DNA from: M0103 sp040386155
GTDB taxonomy: Bacteria > Bacteroidota > Bacteroidia > Flavobacteriales_D > Crocinitomicaceae
DNA length: 64,000 bases
Reading direction: 5' to 3'
Assembly: GCA_040386155.1 (NCBI GenBank)
Contig: JAZKFZ010000001.1
Span: 124,001-188,000 of the forward strand
Of this stretch, positions 50,158-59,509 are shown piece after piece (position 1 is the first letter of the stretch; every line of letters starts with the position of its first letter). A program made the translations under genes and the position numbers. The notes beneath the pieces are model-generated. The model searched no databases. It was not told the origin of the DNA and saw only the letters and a list, made by a program, of their open reading frames with translations.

Positions 50158-52977
50158 TTAGTGTGCTTCCAACCAGTTTTGACCAGTTTCTACCTCCACT
50201 TCCAAAGGAACACCAATATCTACAGCCGATTCCATAGCTGCTTTTACGAGTGCTTTCATCGCATCGACTTCTTCCAAAGGAACGTCTAGGACTAATTCAT
50301 CGTGCACCTGAAGAATCATTTTCGACTTTAAACTACTATTTTTTATGGCTTTTTGCAGTTGAATCATCGCCACTTTTATGATGTCGGCAGCAGAACCTTG
50401 AATTGGAGCATTGACCGCATTGCGTTCTGCAAAACCTCTCACCACCGCATTTGCTGAATTGATGTCTGGCAAGTACCGTCGACGTTTCATTATTGTTTCA
50501 ACAAAGTTGTTTTCTCGTGCCTCTGAAACCACATTGTCCATGTACGATTTCAATTTAGGAAACTGCAAGAAGTAGTTGTCGATGATTTCTTTCGCTTCAG
50601 TTCGCGAAATATTTAGGTTTTGTGCTAGTCCGAATGCAGATTGCCCATAGATAATTCCAAAATTAACTGCCTTTGCAGCACTTCGTTGCTCTCTAGTTAC
50701 TTCTTCCAAAGCAACATTAAATACCTTTGAAGCGGTAGCAGCGTGAATATCTTGCTTGTTTTTGAACGCAGCAATCATGTTTTCATCTTCACTTAATGCC
50801 GCAATAATCCGCAATTCAATTTGAGAATAATCCGCCGCCATCAGTACGTAATTTTGGTTTTTTGGAATAAATGATTTCCGAATTTCACGACCCTTTTCTG
50901 TTTTAATAGGGATGTTTTGCAAATTGGGATTATTAGAACTTAATCGACCAGTTGCAGTGACGGTTTGCATGTAACTTGTGTGAATTCTACTATCAACTTT
51001 ATCACGCATAAGTGGCAACGTATCCACATACGTGCTTTTCAATTTTCTATTCTGACGGTAGTCTAAAATCATTTGTATTATTGGATGCACATGCTTTAAT
51101 TTTTGCAAAACATCTTCTGACGTTTGGTACTGACCGGTTTTTGTCTTCTTTGCTTTCGCATCAATTTTTAATACGTCGAAGAGAATTTCCCCCAATTGTT
51201 TTGGAGAATCGATGTTGAAGCTTGTGCCTGCTTCTTTTTTAATGCTTTCATCCAATAGAAGTAATTCATTTTCGAGTTGCTTGGAATAATCATGAAGGAA
51301 ATCTGCATTGATCGCAATTCCTTCCGCCTCCATCTCTGTAAGTACCTGAACTAAAGGCATTTCTACCTTATAAAACAAATCTTTTAAATGCTCCTTTTGA
51401 ATTTCTGGTTCAAATAATTGCTTTAACTGAAATGTAATATCGGCATCTTCACAAGCATAATCAGAAACTTCTTCTGGTTTTAAATCAGCCATTGATCCTT
51501 GTCCCTTGCCTTTTTTGCCGATGAGCGTTTCTATGGAAACAGGCTGATATTGAAGATAAAATTCAGCTAGAAAATCCATACTTTGCTTCGATTCTGGATT
51601 GATCAAGTAATGGGCAATCATTGTATCAAAAGTTGGAGAAGCCACTTCAATTCCGTAGCGAGAAAGCACTTTTAAATCATATTTAATGTTGTGAGCAATC
51701 TTTTCAACGCTTGTTGATTCAAAGAAGGGCTTGAATTCTTCCACAATGCTTTTTGCTGCATCGAAATCAAGAGGAACTGCCACATAAAAGGCTTCTCGTG
51801 CTTTATATGAAAATGAGAAACCTACCAAATCTGCATGCAGGGCGTCAATACTAGTTGTTTCTGTATCAAAGCAGACTTGTGATTGTTGCAGCAAAATTTG
51901 CAGAAGTTCTTTTCGTTCTTCCGGCAAAGTGATGAGGTGATAGCTTGGTTTTTCGGTAGCAATTGTTTTATAATCTGCGGTAGCGATTGGTTCTTGATTC
52001 ACCAACATGCTTTGAACGCCGAATAAGTCCAACTGCGAATTTTCGCCAGAATTGGTGCTGGCACTTGCTGTTACAATGATGTCTTCACCAATAATTCGTT
52101 TGGAAAGCGTTCTAAATTCCAGCTCTGTGAAGATGTCACGAATTTTATCAGCATCAACAGGCTCAACAATTAATTTATTTTCATCAAATTCGAGCTCAAT
52201 ATCAGTAATGATCGTTGCTAACATTTTTGAAACTTTCCCTTGATCCGCAAAGTTGATGACATTTTCTTGCTGTTTTCCTTTTAGTTCGTGGGCATTGGCA
52301 ATTAAGTTTTCTATTGAACCGTATTGCTTAATTAGCAATTTGGATGTTTTTTCTCCAATACCAGGAATACCAGGAATATTGTCCGCAGCATCGCCCCAAA
52401 GTCCCAAAATATCGATGACTTGCAAAGGATTTTCCACTTCAAATTTTTCGCACACTTCTTTCACCCCTAAAATTTCAGCAGGCGCACCACCACGACCAGG
52501 TTTATAGATGAGAGAATGTTCAGTTACTAACTGACAATAATCTTTGTCGGGCGTCATCATGTAGGTATAAAACCCCTTTTGATCTGCTAATTTTGCCAAG
52601 GTTCCAATAACATCATCTGCTTCATAACCAGCAACTTCAATGATTGGAATGTTGAAAGCATCGACAATGGATTTTATCGGTCCAATCATCGATCGAATGT
52701 CTTCCGGCATTTCCTCTCGGTGCGCTTTGTAAAATTCAAATTCCTCTATCCGTGTTGTAGAGCCGCCCGGAGGATCAAAAACAACGGCAATATGAGTTGG
52801 CTTTTCCGTTTTTAAAATATCAATTAATACATTTGTAAATCCAAATGCTGCAGACGTATTTTGTCCTTTAGAGTTAACCCTTGGATTTTTTGCAAAGGCG
52901 AAATAGGCGCGATAAATAAGCGCAAAGGCATCAAGAAGGAATAGTTTTTTAGGATGATCGGGTGTTATCGCAGGCAT
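50158..52977 (-). CDS. polA: DNA polymerase I
   Basis: 939 residues, full-length. The 5'-3' exonuclease is in the first 300 residues (LLDAFALIYRAYFAF; EVAGYEADDVIGTLA; TPDKDYCQLV). The 3'-5' exonuclease keeps the metal-binding DTE (CFDTETTS, about residue 360), so proofreading is likely active. The polymerase has motif A (AADYSQIELR, about 715), motif B (RSAAKAVNFGIIYG) and motif C (QVHDEL, about 885). It fills gaps after primer removal and repair. A 10-base tandem repeat (gtaggtaaaa twice, 52991-53010) lies 13 bases upstream of the ATG. Confidence 0.98.
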   Translation of the reverse strand: MPAITPDHPKKLFLLDAFALIYRAYFAFAKNPRVNSKGQNTSAAFGFTNVLIDILKTEKPTHIAVVFDPPGGSTTRIEEFEFYKAHREEMPEDIRSMIGPIKSIVDAFNIPIIEVAGYEADDVIGTLAKLADQKGFYTYMMTPDKDYCQLVTEHSLIYKPGRGGAPAEILGVKEVCEKFEVENPLQVIDILGLWGDAADNIPGIPGIGEKTSKLLIKQYGSIENLIANAHELKGKQQENVINFADQGKVSKMLATIITDIELEFDENKLIVEPVDADKIRDIFTELEFRTLSKRIIGEDIIVTASASTNSGENSQLDLFGVQSMLVNQEPIATADYKTIATEKPSYHLITLPEERKELLQILLQQSQVCFDTETTSIDALHADLVGFSFSYKAREAFYVAVPLDFDAAKSIVEEFKPFFESTSVEKIAHNIKYDLKVLSRYGIEVASPTFDTMIAHYLINPESKQSMDFLAEFYLQYQPVSIETLIGKKGKGQGSMADLKPEEVSDYACEDADITFQLKQLFEPEIQKEHLKDLFYKVEMPLVQVLTEMEAEGIAINADFLHDYSKQLENELLLLDESIKKEAGTSFNIDSPKQLGEILFDVLKIDAKAKKTKTGQYQTSEDVLQKLKHVHPIIQMILDYRQNRKLKSTYVDTLPLMRDKVDSRIHTSYMQTVTATGRLSSNNPNLQNIPIKTEKGREIRKSFIPKNQNYVLMAADYSQIELRIIAALSEDENMIAAFKNKQDIHAATASKVFNVALEEVTREQRSAAKAVNFGIIYGQSAFGLAQNLNISRTEAKEIIDNYFLQFPKLKSYMDNVVSEARENNFVETIMKRRRYLPDINSANAVVRGFAERNAVNAPIQGSAADIIKVAMIQLQKAIKNSSLKSKMILQVHDELVLDVPLEEVDAMKALVKAAMESAVDIGVPLEVEVETGQNWLEAH

Positions 52978-53022
52978 AAATAAAGGATTGGTAGGTAAAA
53001 GTAGGTAAAAATTAAGATTTAC

Positions 53023-53304
53023 TTATTTTGTTTCGATGATGTTGTCTAGCGCTAGCGTATTTTCATTTCCACCACCTTTTATGGGATGTCCTAAATCATA
53101 AAGATTCTCAATCCACAACCCTTTTTCTTTTGCAAAGTTTAAAACTATGCGCTTTTCAATGTCTGATTTGGCTTGTTCTGTGAGTTCGTTAGAATCTCTT
53201 CTTGTGCCTTTTTCAAGTCGATCGGTAATTTCCTTTCGGATAAGGCTTTCAGTGCTTGCTTTGATTTTTCGTTTTGAATTTGACTTGGCGTTTTCATCAG
53301 ACAT
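53023..53304 (-). CDS. Small charged protein of unknown function
   Basis: 93 residues, very hydrophilic and charged (KSNSKRKIKAST; EITDRLEKGTRRD; DIEKRIVLNF), probably mostly helical. There is no signal peptide and no family I recognise. It sits between cysS and polA on the same strand (54 bases after cysS, 45 bases before the polA ATG) and could be cotranscribed with polA. Codon use looks like that of its neighbours, supporting a real gene. Confidence 0.6.
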   Translation of the reverse strand: MSDENAKSNSKRKIKASTESLIRKEITDRLEKGTRRDSNELTEQAKSDIEKRIVLNFAKEKGLWIENLYDLGHPIKGGGNENTLALDNIIETK

Positions 53305-53358
53305 AATTTAAATGCAATTAGCTAAGCTAAGTTACAAAAATGATTTTGGTTTGCAATT

Positions 53359-54825
53359 CTAGCCCCAAGTTGTGCCTTCTTTAGAGTCTTTGATCGTAAT
53401 TCCAGCTGAAGCTAGACCATCGCGAATTTGATCGGAAACTGCCCAATCTTTGTTTTCACGCGCTTTTTGTCGAAGCTCAATAACCAAATCCATCACGGGA
53501 CCTAATTTGGAATTGTTGTTTTCAATAGCAATTGTTAAGCCCAACACATCCGCTATAAATGCTTCCATTTTTGATTTCAATACTTCTAAATCTGTTGCAG
53601 TGATTGTTTCAATTCCATCGTTAATCAGATTGATTTTTTTTACTGCTTCGAAAAGATTTGCAATCAAATTTGGTGCATTGAAATCATCATTCATTGCCGA
53701 GTAAAAGGAATCAATCAATTCTTTCACATTAAACGAACTGCTTGGAGATGATTTTAAGTTTTTTGTTAATTGAAGCGCTTCGCTTAGTCGAGTGAATCCT
53801 TTTTCAGCTGCATTGAGCGAGTCTTGACTTAAATCCAACGTACTTCGATAATGTGCTTGCATCATGCAAAAACGAATCACGTTAGGGGAGTAGGCACGAT
53901 CAAATAAATCAGTGGTGCCATCGGTGATTTCTTTTGGTAAAAAGTAATTTCCAAACGATTTACTCATCTTTTGTCCATTCACATTTAGCATGTTAGCGTG
54001 CATCCAGTACTTGGCAGGATTGCAACCCAATGAACCGCAATTTTGTGCAATTTCATCTTCGTGATGTGGAAATTTCAAGTCCATACCACCACCATGAATG
54101 TCGAAATGCGAGCCTAAATATTTAGTGCTCATGGCTGTACATTCAATGTGCCAACCAGGATTTCCATCACCCCAAGGGGAGCGCCAAATTTGCATATCTT
54201 CTGCGTTTGCTTTTTTCCAAAGGGCAAAATCTGCAAAGAAACGTTTTTCATCTTGCGCATTCAAGTTGCGGGTTTCTTCCGCTAGTTCGTCAACCTTTCT
54301 TCCGCTAAGAATGCCATATTCAAATTTTTCACTGTATTTTTTCACATCAAAATAAACAGATCCATTGACTACGTATGCAAATCCATTGGCAATAATTTTT
54401 TCGATGTGTTCTATTTGTTCTTGAATGTGGGCTGTTGCAGTTGGCTCAATGCTGGGCGACAATAAATTGTAAATGCGTTGCAATTCCTGAAATTTAGTAT
54501 TGTACTTGTACACAATCTCCAAACTTTGTACTTGCTCCATTCGTGCTGCCGAGCCAATGCTGTCAACGGCATCGCCTAAGCTGTTTGTGATGTGGCCTGC
54601 GTCTGTAATATTTCGCACGTATTTTACTTGGAATCCAAGAAAAAGCAAGTAGCGATAGATCAAGTCGAAATTGATAAACGTACGCATGTTGCCCATGTGC
54701 GGTTCACTGTAGAGCGTTGGGCCACAAACGTACATGCCCACTTTTCCTTCGTGAAGGGGTTCAAACATTTCCTTTATTCCAGAAAGACTATTGTACAAGG
54801 AGAGGTTGCTCTTAAAAGTTGACAT
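53359..54825 (-). CDS. cysS: Cysteinyl-tRNA synthetase
   Basis: 488 residues from the ATG at 54825. Class I synthetase with the HIGH-type motif PHMGNMR, the zinc-binding Cys/His set (VCGPT; WHIECTAM; FPHHEDE), and the KMSKS loop KMSKSFGN. It charges tRNA-Cys; the cognate tRNA gene is also in this window (25754-25824) but about 28 kb away. The longer frame starting at 54849 would begin inside the -7 box at 54847-54854, so the downstream ATG was chosen. Confidence 0.96.
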   Translation of the reverse strand: MSTFKSNLSLYNSLSGIKEMFEPLHEGKVGMYVCGPTLYSEPHMGNMRTFINFDLIYRYLLFLGFQVKYVRNITDAGHITNSLGDAVDSIGSAARMEQVQSLEIVYKYNTKFQELQRIYNLLSPSIEPTATAHIQEQIEHIEKIIANGFAYVVNGSVYFDVKKYSEKFEYGILSGRKVDELAEETRNLNAQDEKRFFADFALWKKANAEDMQIWRSPWGDGNPGWHIECTAMSTKYLGSHFDIHGGGMDLKFPHHEDEIAQNCGSLGCNPAKYWMHANMLNVNGQKMSKSFGNYFLPKEITDGTTDLFDRAYSPNVIRFCMMQAHYRSTLDLSQDSLNAAEKGFTRLSEALQLTKNLKSSPSSSFNVKELIDSFYSAMNDDFNAPNLIANLFEAVKKINLINDGIETITATDLEVLKSKMEAFIADVLGLTIAIENNNSKLGPVMDLVIELRQKARENKDWAVSDQIRDGLASAGITIKDSKEGTTWG

Positions 54826-54846
54826 AAGGTGAAAAAATTGTGGTAA

Positions 54847-54854
54847 CAAAGATA
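54847..54854 (-). promoter_or_regulatory. -7 box before cysS
   Basis: TATCTTTG on the minus strand fits TAnnTTTG. It decides the cysS start, because an upstream in-frame ATG overlaps it. Confidence 0.55.
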
Positions 54855-55058
54855 AAAGATTGTTTCGGATTATTCACTCGCTAATCTTTTTGCAACAAGT
54901 GACGTCAAAACAACCTAATGGCAATTGACGACATTAAATGATTAGATTGTGCCAAGCTCTATGTGTTCAGCAATGTTTTACGTGATTTAAATTTAGTAGG
55001 ATAGTAGTTGATTCTTGAGTAAACGTCTTTCTTAGTTTTTTTTTCCAAGATTATATCC

Positions 55059-55066
55059 TATTTTTG
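55059..55066 (+). promoter_or_regulatory. -7 box before the first adhesin gene
   Basis: TATTTTTG fits TAnnTTTG and lies 45 bases before the ATG. Between them is a short inverted repeat, TTAGG-AA-CCTAA (55085-55096). Confidence 0.4.
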
Positions 55067-55111
55067 TCACTCAAAATTACGTTATTAGGAACCTAACCCC
55101 TATTTAACCCT

Positions 55112-58100
55112 ATGCTACTTAAAAAAATTGGCATTCTAGTTGTATTTTTTACAACGTTATCATTGCCCTGTTTATCCCAAAAAGACACTCTTTTTTGGTT
55201 CGCTGCCCCCGATGTATCATCAGGAGCTGGAGACAATCCTGTTTATTTGCGCTTCATGTCTTACGACCAGCCATCGACAGTAACCATTACGCAACCAGCC
55301 AATGGATCTTTTTTGCCAATTAATGTGGTCTTAAGTGCAAACGATATTGACAGTGTGAATCTTACTGCATTTCTTGCATCTATTGAAAGTCCATCGGCGA
55401 ATACACCAAATAGCAATGGATTAAAAATTGTTGCAAGTAACTATGTTTCTGCTTTTTATGAGGTAAAAGGAGTCACTAATCATTTATCGTTTTCTTTGAA
55501 AGGAAATAAGGGAATGGGGACAAATTTTTATACGCCTTTTCAGAAGGACTATGCTGTTGCCGTTACAACTCCAGCCTCTTTTGCCTCTTTTGAGGTAGTT
55601 GCAACGGAAGATAACACCACAGTTTTAATCACCCCTCGTACAGCAATTACTGGGCACGCTGCAAATACAACTTATTCGGTGGTATTGAACCAAGGTCAAA
55701 CCTATAGTGGTCGAGACATGAATGTATCTGCTGCTACTTCCCTTGCTGGATCAATTATTTCTGCGAATAAGAAAATTACTGTAACCGTCTTTGAAGGTTC
55801 TTTATCAAATGGGACGTGTTCTGATGGCATTGGTGATCAGCTTACAACTACCGATTTTATTGGAAATAAGTACATTATTCACAAAGGAACAACAGGAACT
55901 GAAAAAGTGTACATACTTGCGACTCAAAATGCAACGGCAATTACTGCTACCAATTCAACGGTAATTAATACATTGATCAATTGGAGTGAAACCTATACGA
56001 TAACACTAACAGATGCCATCACCTACATTGAAACAACAAAGCCAGTTTATATTTATCATGTAGGTGGATTTGGTTGTGAATTAAGCGCTGCTCAAGTGCC
56101 AGCTGTGCAATGTGCAGGAACATATTCAACGGCATTTAGTAGAACTTCGAGCGACTCACTTGGAATAGTGCTTTACACTCGAACAGGCTTTGAAGATGAT
56201 TTTACATTGAATGGTAGTTCATTATTGATTCCTCCAGCTGCATTTCAGGTAGTTCCAGGAACAGCAGGTAATTATAAAGTGGCCTCGATTTATTTTTCCT
56301 TGCTTGAAGTGCCCCTTAACTCTTACAATCTTATTGAAAATACAGGCGACGTCTTCGGTCTAGGAGTGAGAAGTGGTATTGGCAACACTCGAGCAGATTA
56401 CAGTTACTTATCAGAATTTGCTTCGTATCCATTTGTGAATGCTGGTACAAACGCAACAGTCTGTGCAAATGTTCCATTCCCTCTAAGTGGAATTGTTGGT
56501 GGCGGTTCAGTTACTGGAGCATGGAGTGGAAGTGGATTTGGAACTTTTCAAAATGGAAATACTGCATTAGTCAACAACTATATTGCTAGCCCATTAGACA
56601 CCTTAATTTCACCTATTCAATTGATATTAAGTTCTACCGGACCTTGTCCCGTTCAAAAAGACACGATTTATTTAACGGTTACGCCTTCTCCCTTAGTCAA
56701 TGCATCAGCTAATCAAACTGTTTGTGCAAATAATTCTCAGGTCCAACTGAATGGTTCCGTTATGGGTGGCGCAAGCACTGGAACATGGTCAAGTTCAGGT
56801 ACTGGAAGTTTTTCTCCGCACCCTGATTCATTGAATGCAGTCTATTCCCCAAGTCCGGGAGATTTTTCATTAGGGTCTGTTGAATTAGTGCTCACCGCAA
56901 CGGGATTTGGAGCATGCAATGTTTCCACTGATACAATGATTGTCTCTTTTACAAGCGCTGCTGTTGTAACCGTTGCTGCAGATACGCTGACTTCTTGCAA
57001 GAATAATCCAGTAATTGCATTGAGCGGCACAGTAACAGGTTCTTCCACCACCGGGAAGTGGACAACTGCTGGAAATGGAATTTTTCAGCCAAATAATTTA
57101 TCATTGAACTGTAATTATCTTCCAGGAAATAATGACCTCTTAAATAATGGAGTTTGGGTATACTTAGAATCCACATCTAATGGAAGTTGTATCGCAGTAG
57201 AAGATAGTGTTTTTTTAGCATTCACCCCTTCTCCGATTGTTGATGCAGGGCCTAATCAAATTATTTGTTCAAATGACACCGATATTGCATTAGCTGGAAC
57301 AGTTGGTGGAGCTACTACTACGGGTGTTTGGAGTGGGTCTGCAGGTAGTTATTCTCCTGATAATACAACACTTTCAACAACATTAAGTCCTTTAGCAGGA
57401 GAAGTTTCTGCAGGCACATTAGTGTTAACATTAACGAGCACCAATAATGGAAACTGTAATGCAGTAAGTGATGTGGTTCAGATTTCGTTTGTGGCGCCAC
57501 CATTTGCTAACTTCAACTTCACAGAAGTATGTGAAGGAAACTCCACTACTTTAACCGATTTCTCTTTGGCTGGTTTTGGTACTATTGATGCTTGGGAATG
57601 GGCGTTAGATGATGGCAACAGCTCTGTTTTGCAAGATGTAGTGCATCAGTATGGAGCGGCAGGTAGTTTTGATGTTCAATTGATAGTTACTTCAAGTGTT
57701 GGTTGTATGGACACCATCGTAAAAGCGGTGGATGTTTTTGAAGCCCCAGTTGCAAATTTTAGTTACTCCGTTTCTTGTCCCTCTAATTCGTATGTGGTTC
57801 AATTTACAGATCTAAGCACCGCCTCAGATGGAATTTCAGCATGGAGTTATGATTTTGGTGGCCAGGGCAATGCTGCGGTGCAAAACCCATTGCAACTATT
57901 TAATGCTGGTGCCGATTACGTGGTGACACAAATTGTCACAAGTGCCAACGGCTGCAAAGACACTTTGGTGCAAAATGTAAATATTCCCTTTTTGCCAGAA
58001 GCAGGGTTTTATTACAATACAACGAACGGTATGAATGTAGGAGCAGTGTTCAATTTTATAGACACTTCTAGTTATGCTAGTTCTTACAGTTGGATTTTTG

Positions 58101-58531
58101 GCAATGGAGGCACAAGTACTTTACAAAACCCATCATCGACCTATTTCGCAAATGGTTTGTATCCTGTAACACTTTATGCTTATAATTCATTAGGCTGTTA
58201 CGATAGCACAACGACTTACTTTACGATAAACACTGTAACAACTGAAATTGTCACATTGATTCCCAACACAATTACACCCAATAATGATGGGAAAAATGAT
58301 GTGTGGAAATTAGAGTTTATTGATATTTTATTTCCTGATGCCGTTGTAGAAGTCTACAACCAATGGGGGCAACAATTATTCTATTCTGTAGGCTATGCAG
58401 AACCTTGGGATGCCAGTTTCAATGGGGAACTCGTCCCTGATGGAAATTATTTTTATGTGATAACGCTGAATGCTGGACTTGAACAAGACCAATTTAAAGG
58501 CGCATTACTAGTTTTAAAATCGCGCGATTGA
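55112..58531 (+). CDS. Large surface adhesin: IgGFc-binding-like region, repeats, PKD domains, CHU_C sorting domain
   Basis: 1139 residues. A signal peptide (about 1-22) is followed by an IgGFc-binding-protein-like N-terminal region (about 24-440: DTLFWFAAPDVSSG, VVATEDNTTVLITP and similar blocks). Four degenerate repeats of about 90 residues (about 445-805) each have a Cys after xAGxNQTVC-like words, then GxWSSxGxGxF and LxLTSTxxGxC. Two or three PKD-like domains follow (about 805-1040; DAWEWALDDGNSS, YDFGGQGN, YSWIFGNGGTST). The end is a CHU_C/type B T9SS sorting domain (about 1050-1139; PNTITPNNDGKNDVWKL, EVYNQWGQQLFYS, PDGNYFYVITLN). The PorP/SprF gene begins one base after its stop, a classical pairing for type B cargo. 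Confidence 0.9.
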   Translation: MLLKKIGILVVFFTTLSLPCLSQKDTLFWFAAPDVSSGAGDNPVYLRFMSYDQPSTVTITQPANGSFLPINVVLSANDIDSVNLTAFLASIESPSANTPNSNGLKIVASNYVSAFYEVKGVTNHLSFSLKGNKGMGTNFYTPFQKDYAVAVTTPASFASFEVVATEDNTTVLITPRTAITGHAANTTYSVVLNQGQTYSGRDMNVSAATSLAGSIISANKKITVTVFEGSLSNGTCSDGIGDQLTTTDFIGNKYIIHKGTTGTEKVYILATQNATAITATNSTVINTLINWSETYTITLTDAITYIETTKPVYIYHVGGFGCELSAAQVPAVQCAGTYSTAFSRTSSDSLGIVLYTRTGFEDDFTLNGSSLLIPPAAFQVVPGTAGNYKVASIYFSLLEVPLNSYNLIENTGDVFGLGVRSGIGNTRADYSYLSEFASYPFVNAGTNATVCANVPFPLSGIVGGGSVTGAWSGSGFGTFQNGNTALVNNYIASPLDTLISPIQLILSSTGPCPVQKDTIYLTVTPSPLVNASANQTVCANNSQVQLNGSVMGGASTGTWSSSGTGSFSPHPDSLNAVYSPSPGDFSLGSVELVLTATGFGACNVSTDTMIVSFTSAAVVTVAADTLTSCKNNPVIALSGTVTGSSTTGKWTTAGNGIFQPNNLSLNCNYLPGNNDLLNNGVWVYLESTSNGSCIAVEDSVFLAFTPSPIVDAGPNQIICSNDTDIALAGTVGGATTTGVWSGSAGSYSPDNTTLSTTLSPLAGEVSAGTLVLTLTSTNNGNCNAVSDVVQISFVAPPFANFNFTEVCEGNSTTLTDFSLAGFGTIDAWEWALDDGNSSVLQDVVHQYGAAGSFDVQLIVTSSVGCMDTIVKAVDVFEAPVANFSYSVSCPSNSYVVQFTDLSTASDGISAWSYDFGGQGNAAVQNPLQLFNAGADYVVTQIVTSANGCKDTLVQNVNIPFLPEAGFYYNTTNGMNVGAVFNFIDTSSYASSYSWIFGNGGTSTLQNPSSTYFANGLYPVTLYAYNSLGCYDSTTTYFTINTVTTEIVTLIPNTITPNNDGKNDVWKLEFIDILFPDAVVEVYNQWGQQLFYSVGYAEPWDASFNGELVPDGNYFYVITLNAGLEQDQFKGALLVLKSRD

Positions 58532-58532
58532 T

Positions 58533-59501
58533 ATGAAGAAGATTGTTTTTTTACTCATTGCAGCGCTATCATCTTATTATAGTGCAGCGCAGCAGCAGGC
58601 CACGTATTCGAATTATTTGATGAATGAATACTTTTACAATCCAGCAATTGCAGGAAGTAAAGATGTGCATATCGCAAACCTTCAATACCGCAATCAATGG
58701 GTTGGTTTTGATGGAGCACCGTCAAATTTCAATGCTAATTTTTATGGTTCTGTAAAGGATAAAGCGAAACATGGTTATGGCGTTTCAATTACCAATGAAC
58801 GTGCAGGATTAATGAATTCCACAGGAGTTTATGTAGATTATGCCTACCATTTTAAGTTGGGTCAGAATGTGAAATTGGGGCTAGGTGTTCGTCCTGGATA
58901 TGTTCAATATCGTGTAAGACTCTATGATGCCGTGGTTGCTGACCAAGGAGATGATGTAGTAACTGGAAGTGTTTATTCAGCGAATGCATTTGATGTTAAC
59001 ACAGGCTTCCAACTATATTCCAAAAAGTTTTTTGTGATGGGTTCTGTGCAACATTTGCTAACCAAAGCAATCAAGTTTACCTCTTTTAATTCAAATTTGG
59101 CATTTCATTACAATTTCATTGCTGGATACAACATCAGCTTTAAGAAAAGTAAACTAGAAATTCAGCCTAGTGTAATGGTGAAGTATGTGAAACCAATTCC
59201 TGTTCAATATTCTGCGATGCTAAAAACCACTTTCAATAAAAAATATTGGTTTGGTTTAATCTATCGTTCTGATGATGCTGTAGGCGTTTCTTTAGGTATG
59301 ACAATTAAAGAACGCTTTAACCTTGCTTACGGATATGACTATTCGATTTCACCAATTCGCAAGTACAATGCTGGTTCTCATGAAGTTGGCTTGTCATTTA
59401 TTCTAACGAAGAAGAAACCAAGTTTAGAAGAGCTTGACGAAAAATTAAATAACAGTATTCTTGACGAAATGAACAAAGAATCAGATCCGAAAAAACAATA
59501 A
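58533..59501 (+). CDS. PorP/SprF-family T9SS membrane protein (first copy)
   Basis: 322 residues. A signal peptide (IVFLLIAALSSYYSAAQQ) leads into the family's N-terminal block QATYSNYLMNEYFYNPAIAGSKDV, then many barrel strands (HGYGVSITNERAGLM, VYVDYAYHFKLGQNVKLGLGVRPGYVQY, RFNLAYGYDYSISPI). Members are outer-membrane proteins related to PorP of the T9SS and SprF. In Flavobacterium johnsoniae SprF is needed for secretion of the type B cargo SprB. It lies one base after the first adhesin and 8 bases before the second. Confidence 0.93.
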   Translation: MKKIVFLLIAALSSYYSAAQQQATYSNYLMNEYFYNPAIAGSKDVHIANLQYRNQWVGFDGAPSNFNANFYGSVKDKAKHGYGVSITNERAGLMNSTGVYVDYAYHFKLGQNVKLGLGVRPGYVQYRVRLYDAVVADQGDDVVTGSVYSANAFDVNTGFQLYSKKFFVMGSVQHLLTKAIKFTSFNSNLAFHYNFIAGYNISFKKSKLEIQPSVMVKYVKPIPVQYSAMLKTTFNKKYWFGLIYRSDDAVGVSLGMTIKERFNLAYGYDYSISPIRKYNAGSHEVGLSFILTKKKPSLEELDEKLNNSILDEMNKESDPKKQ

Positions 59502-59509
59502 TTACTGCC

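Noticed and set aside
55085..55096. TTAGG-AA-CCTAA as an attC core pair
   Set aside because: Too short, no arms beyond the core-like words, and in front of a chromosomal adhesin operon rather than a cassette.
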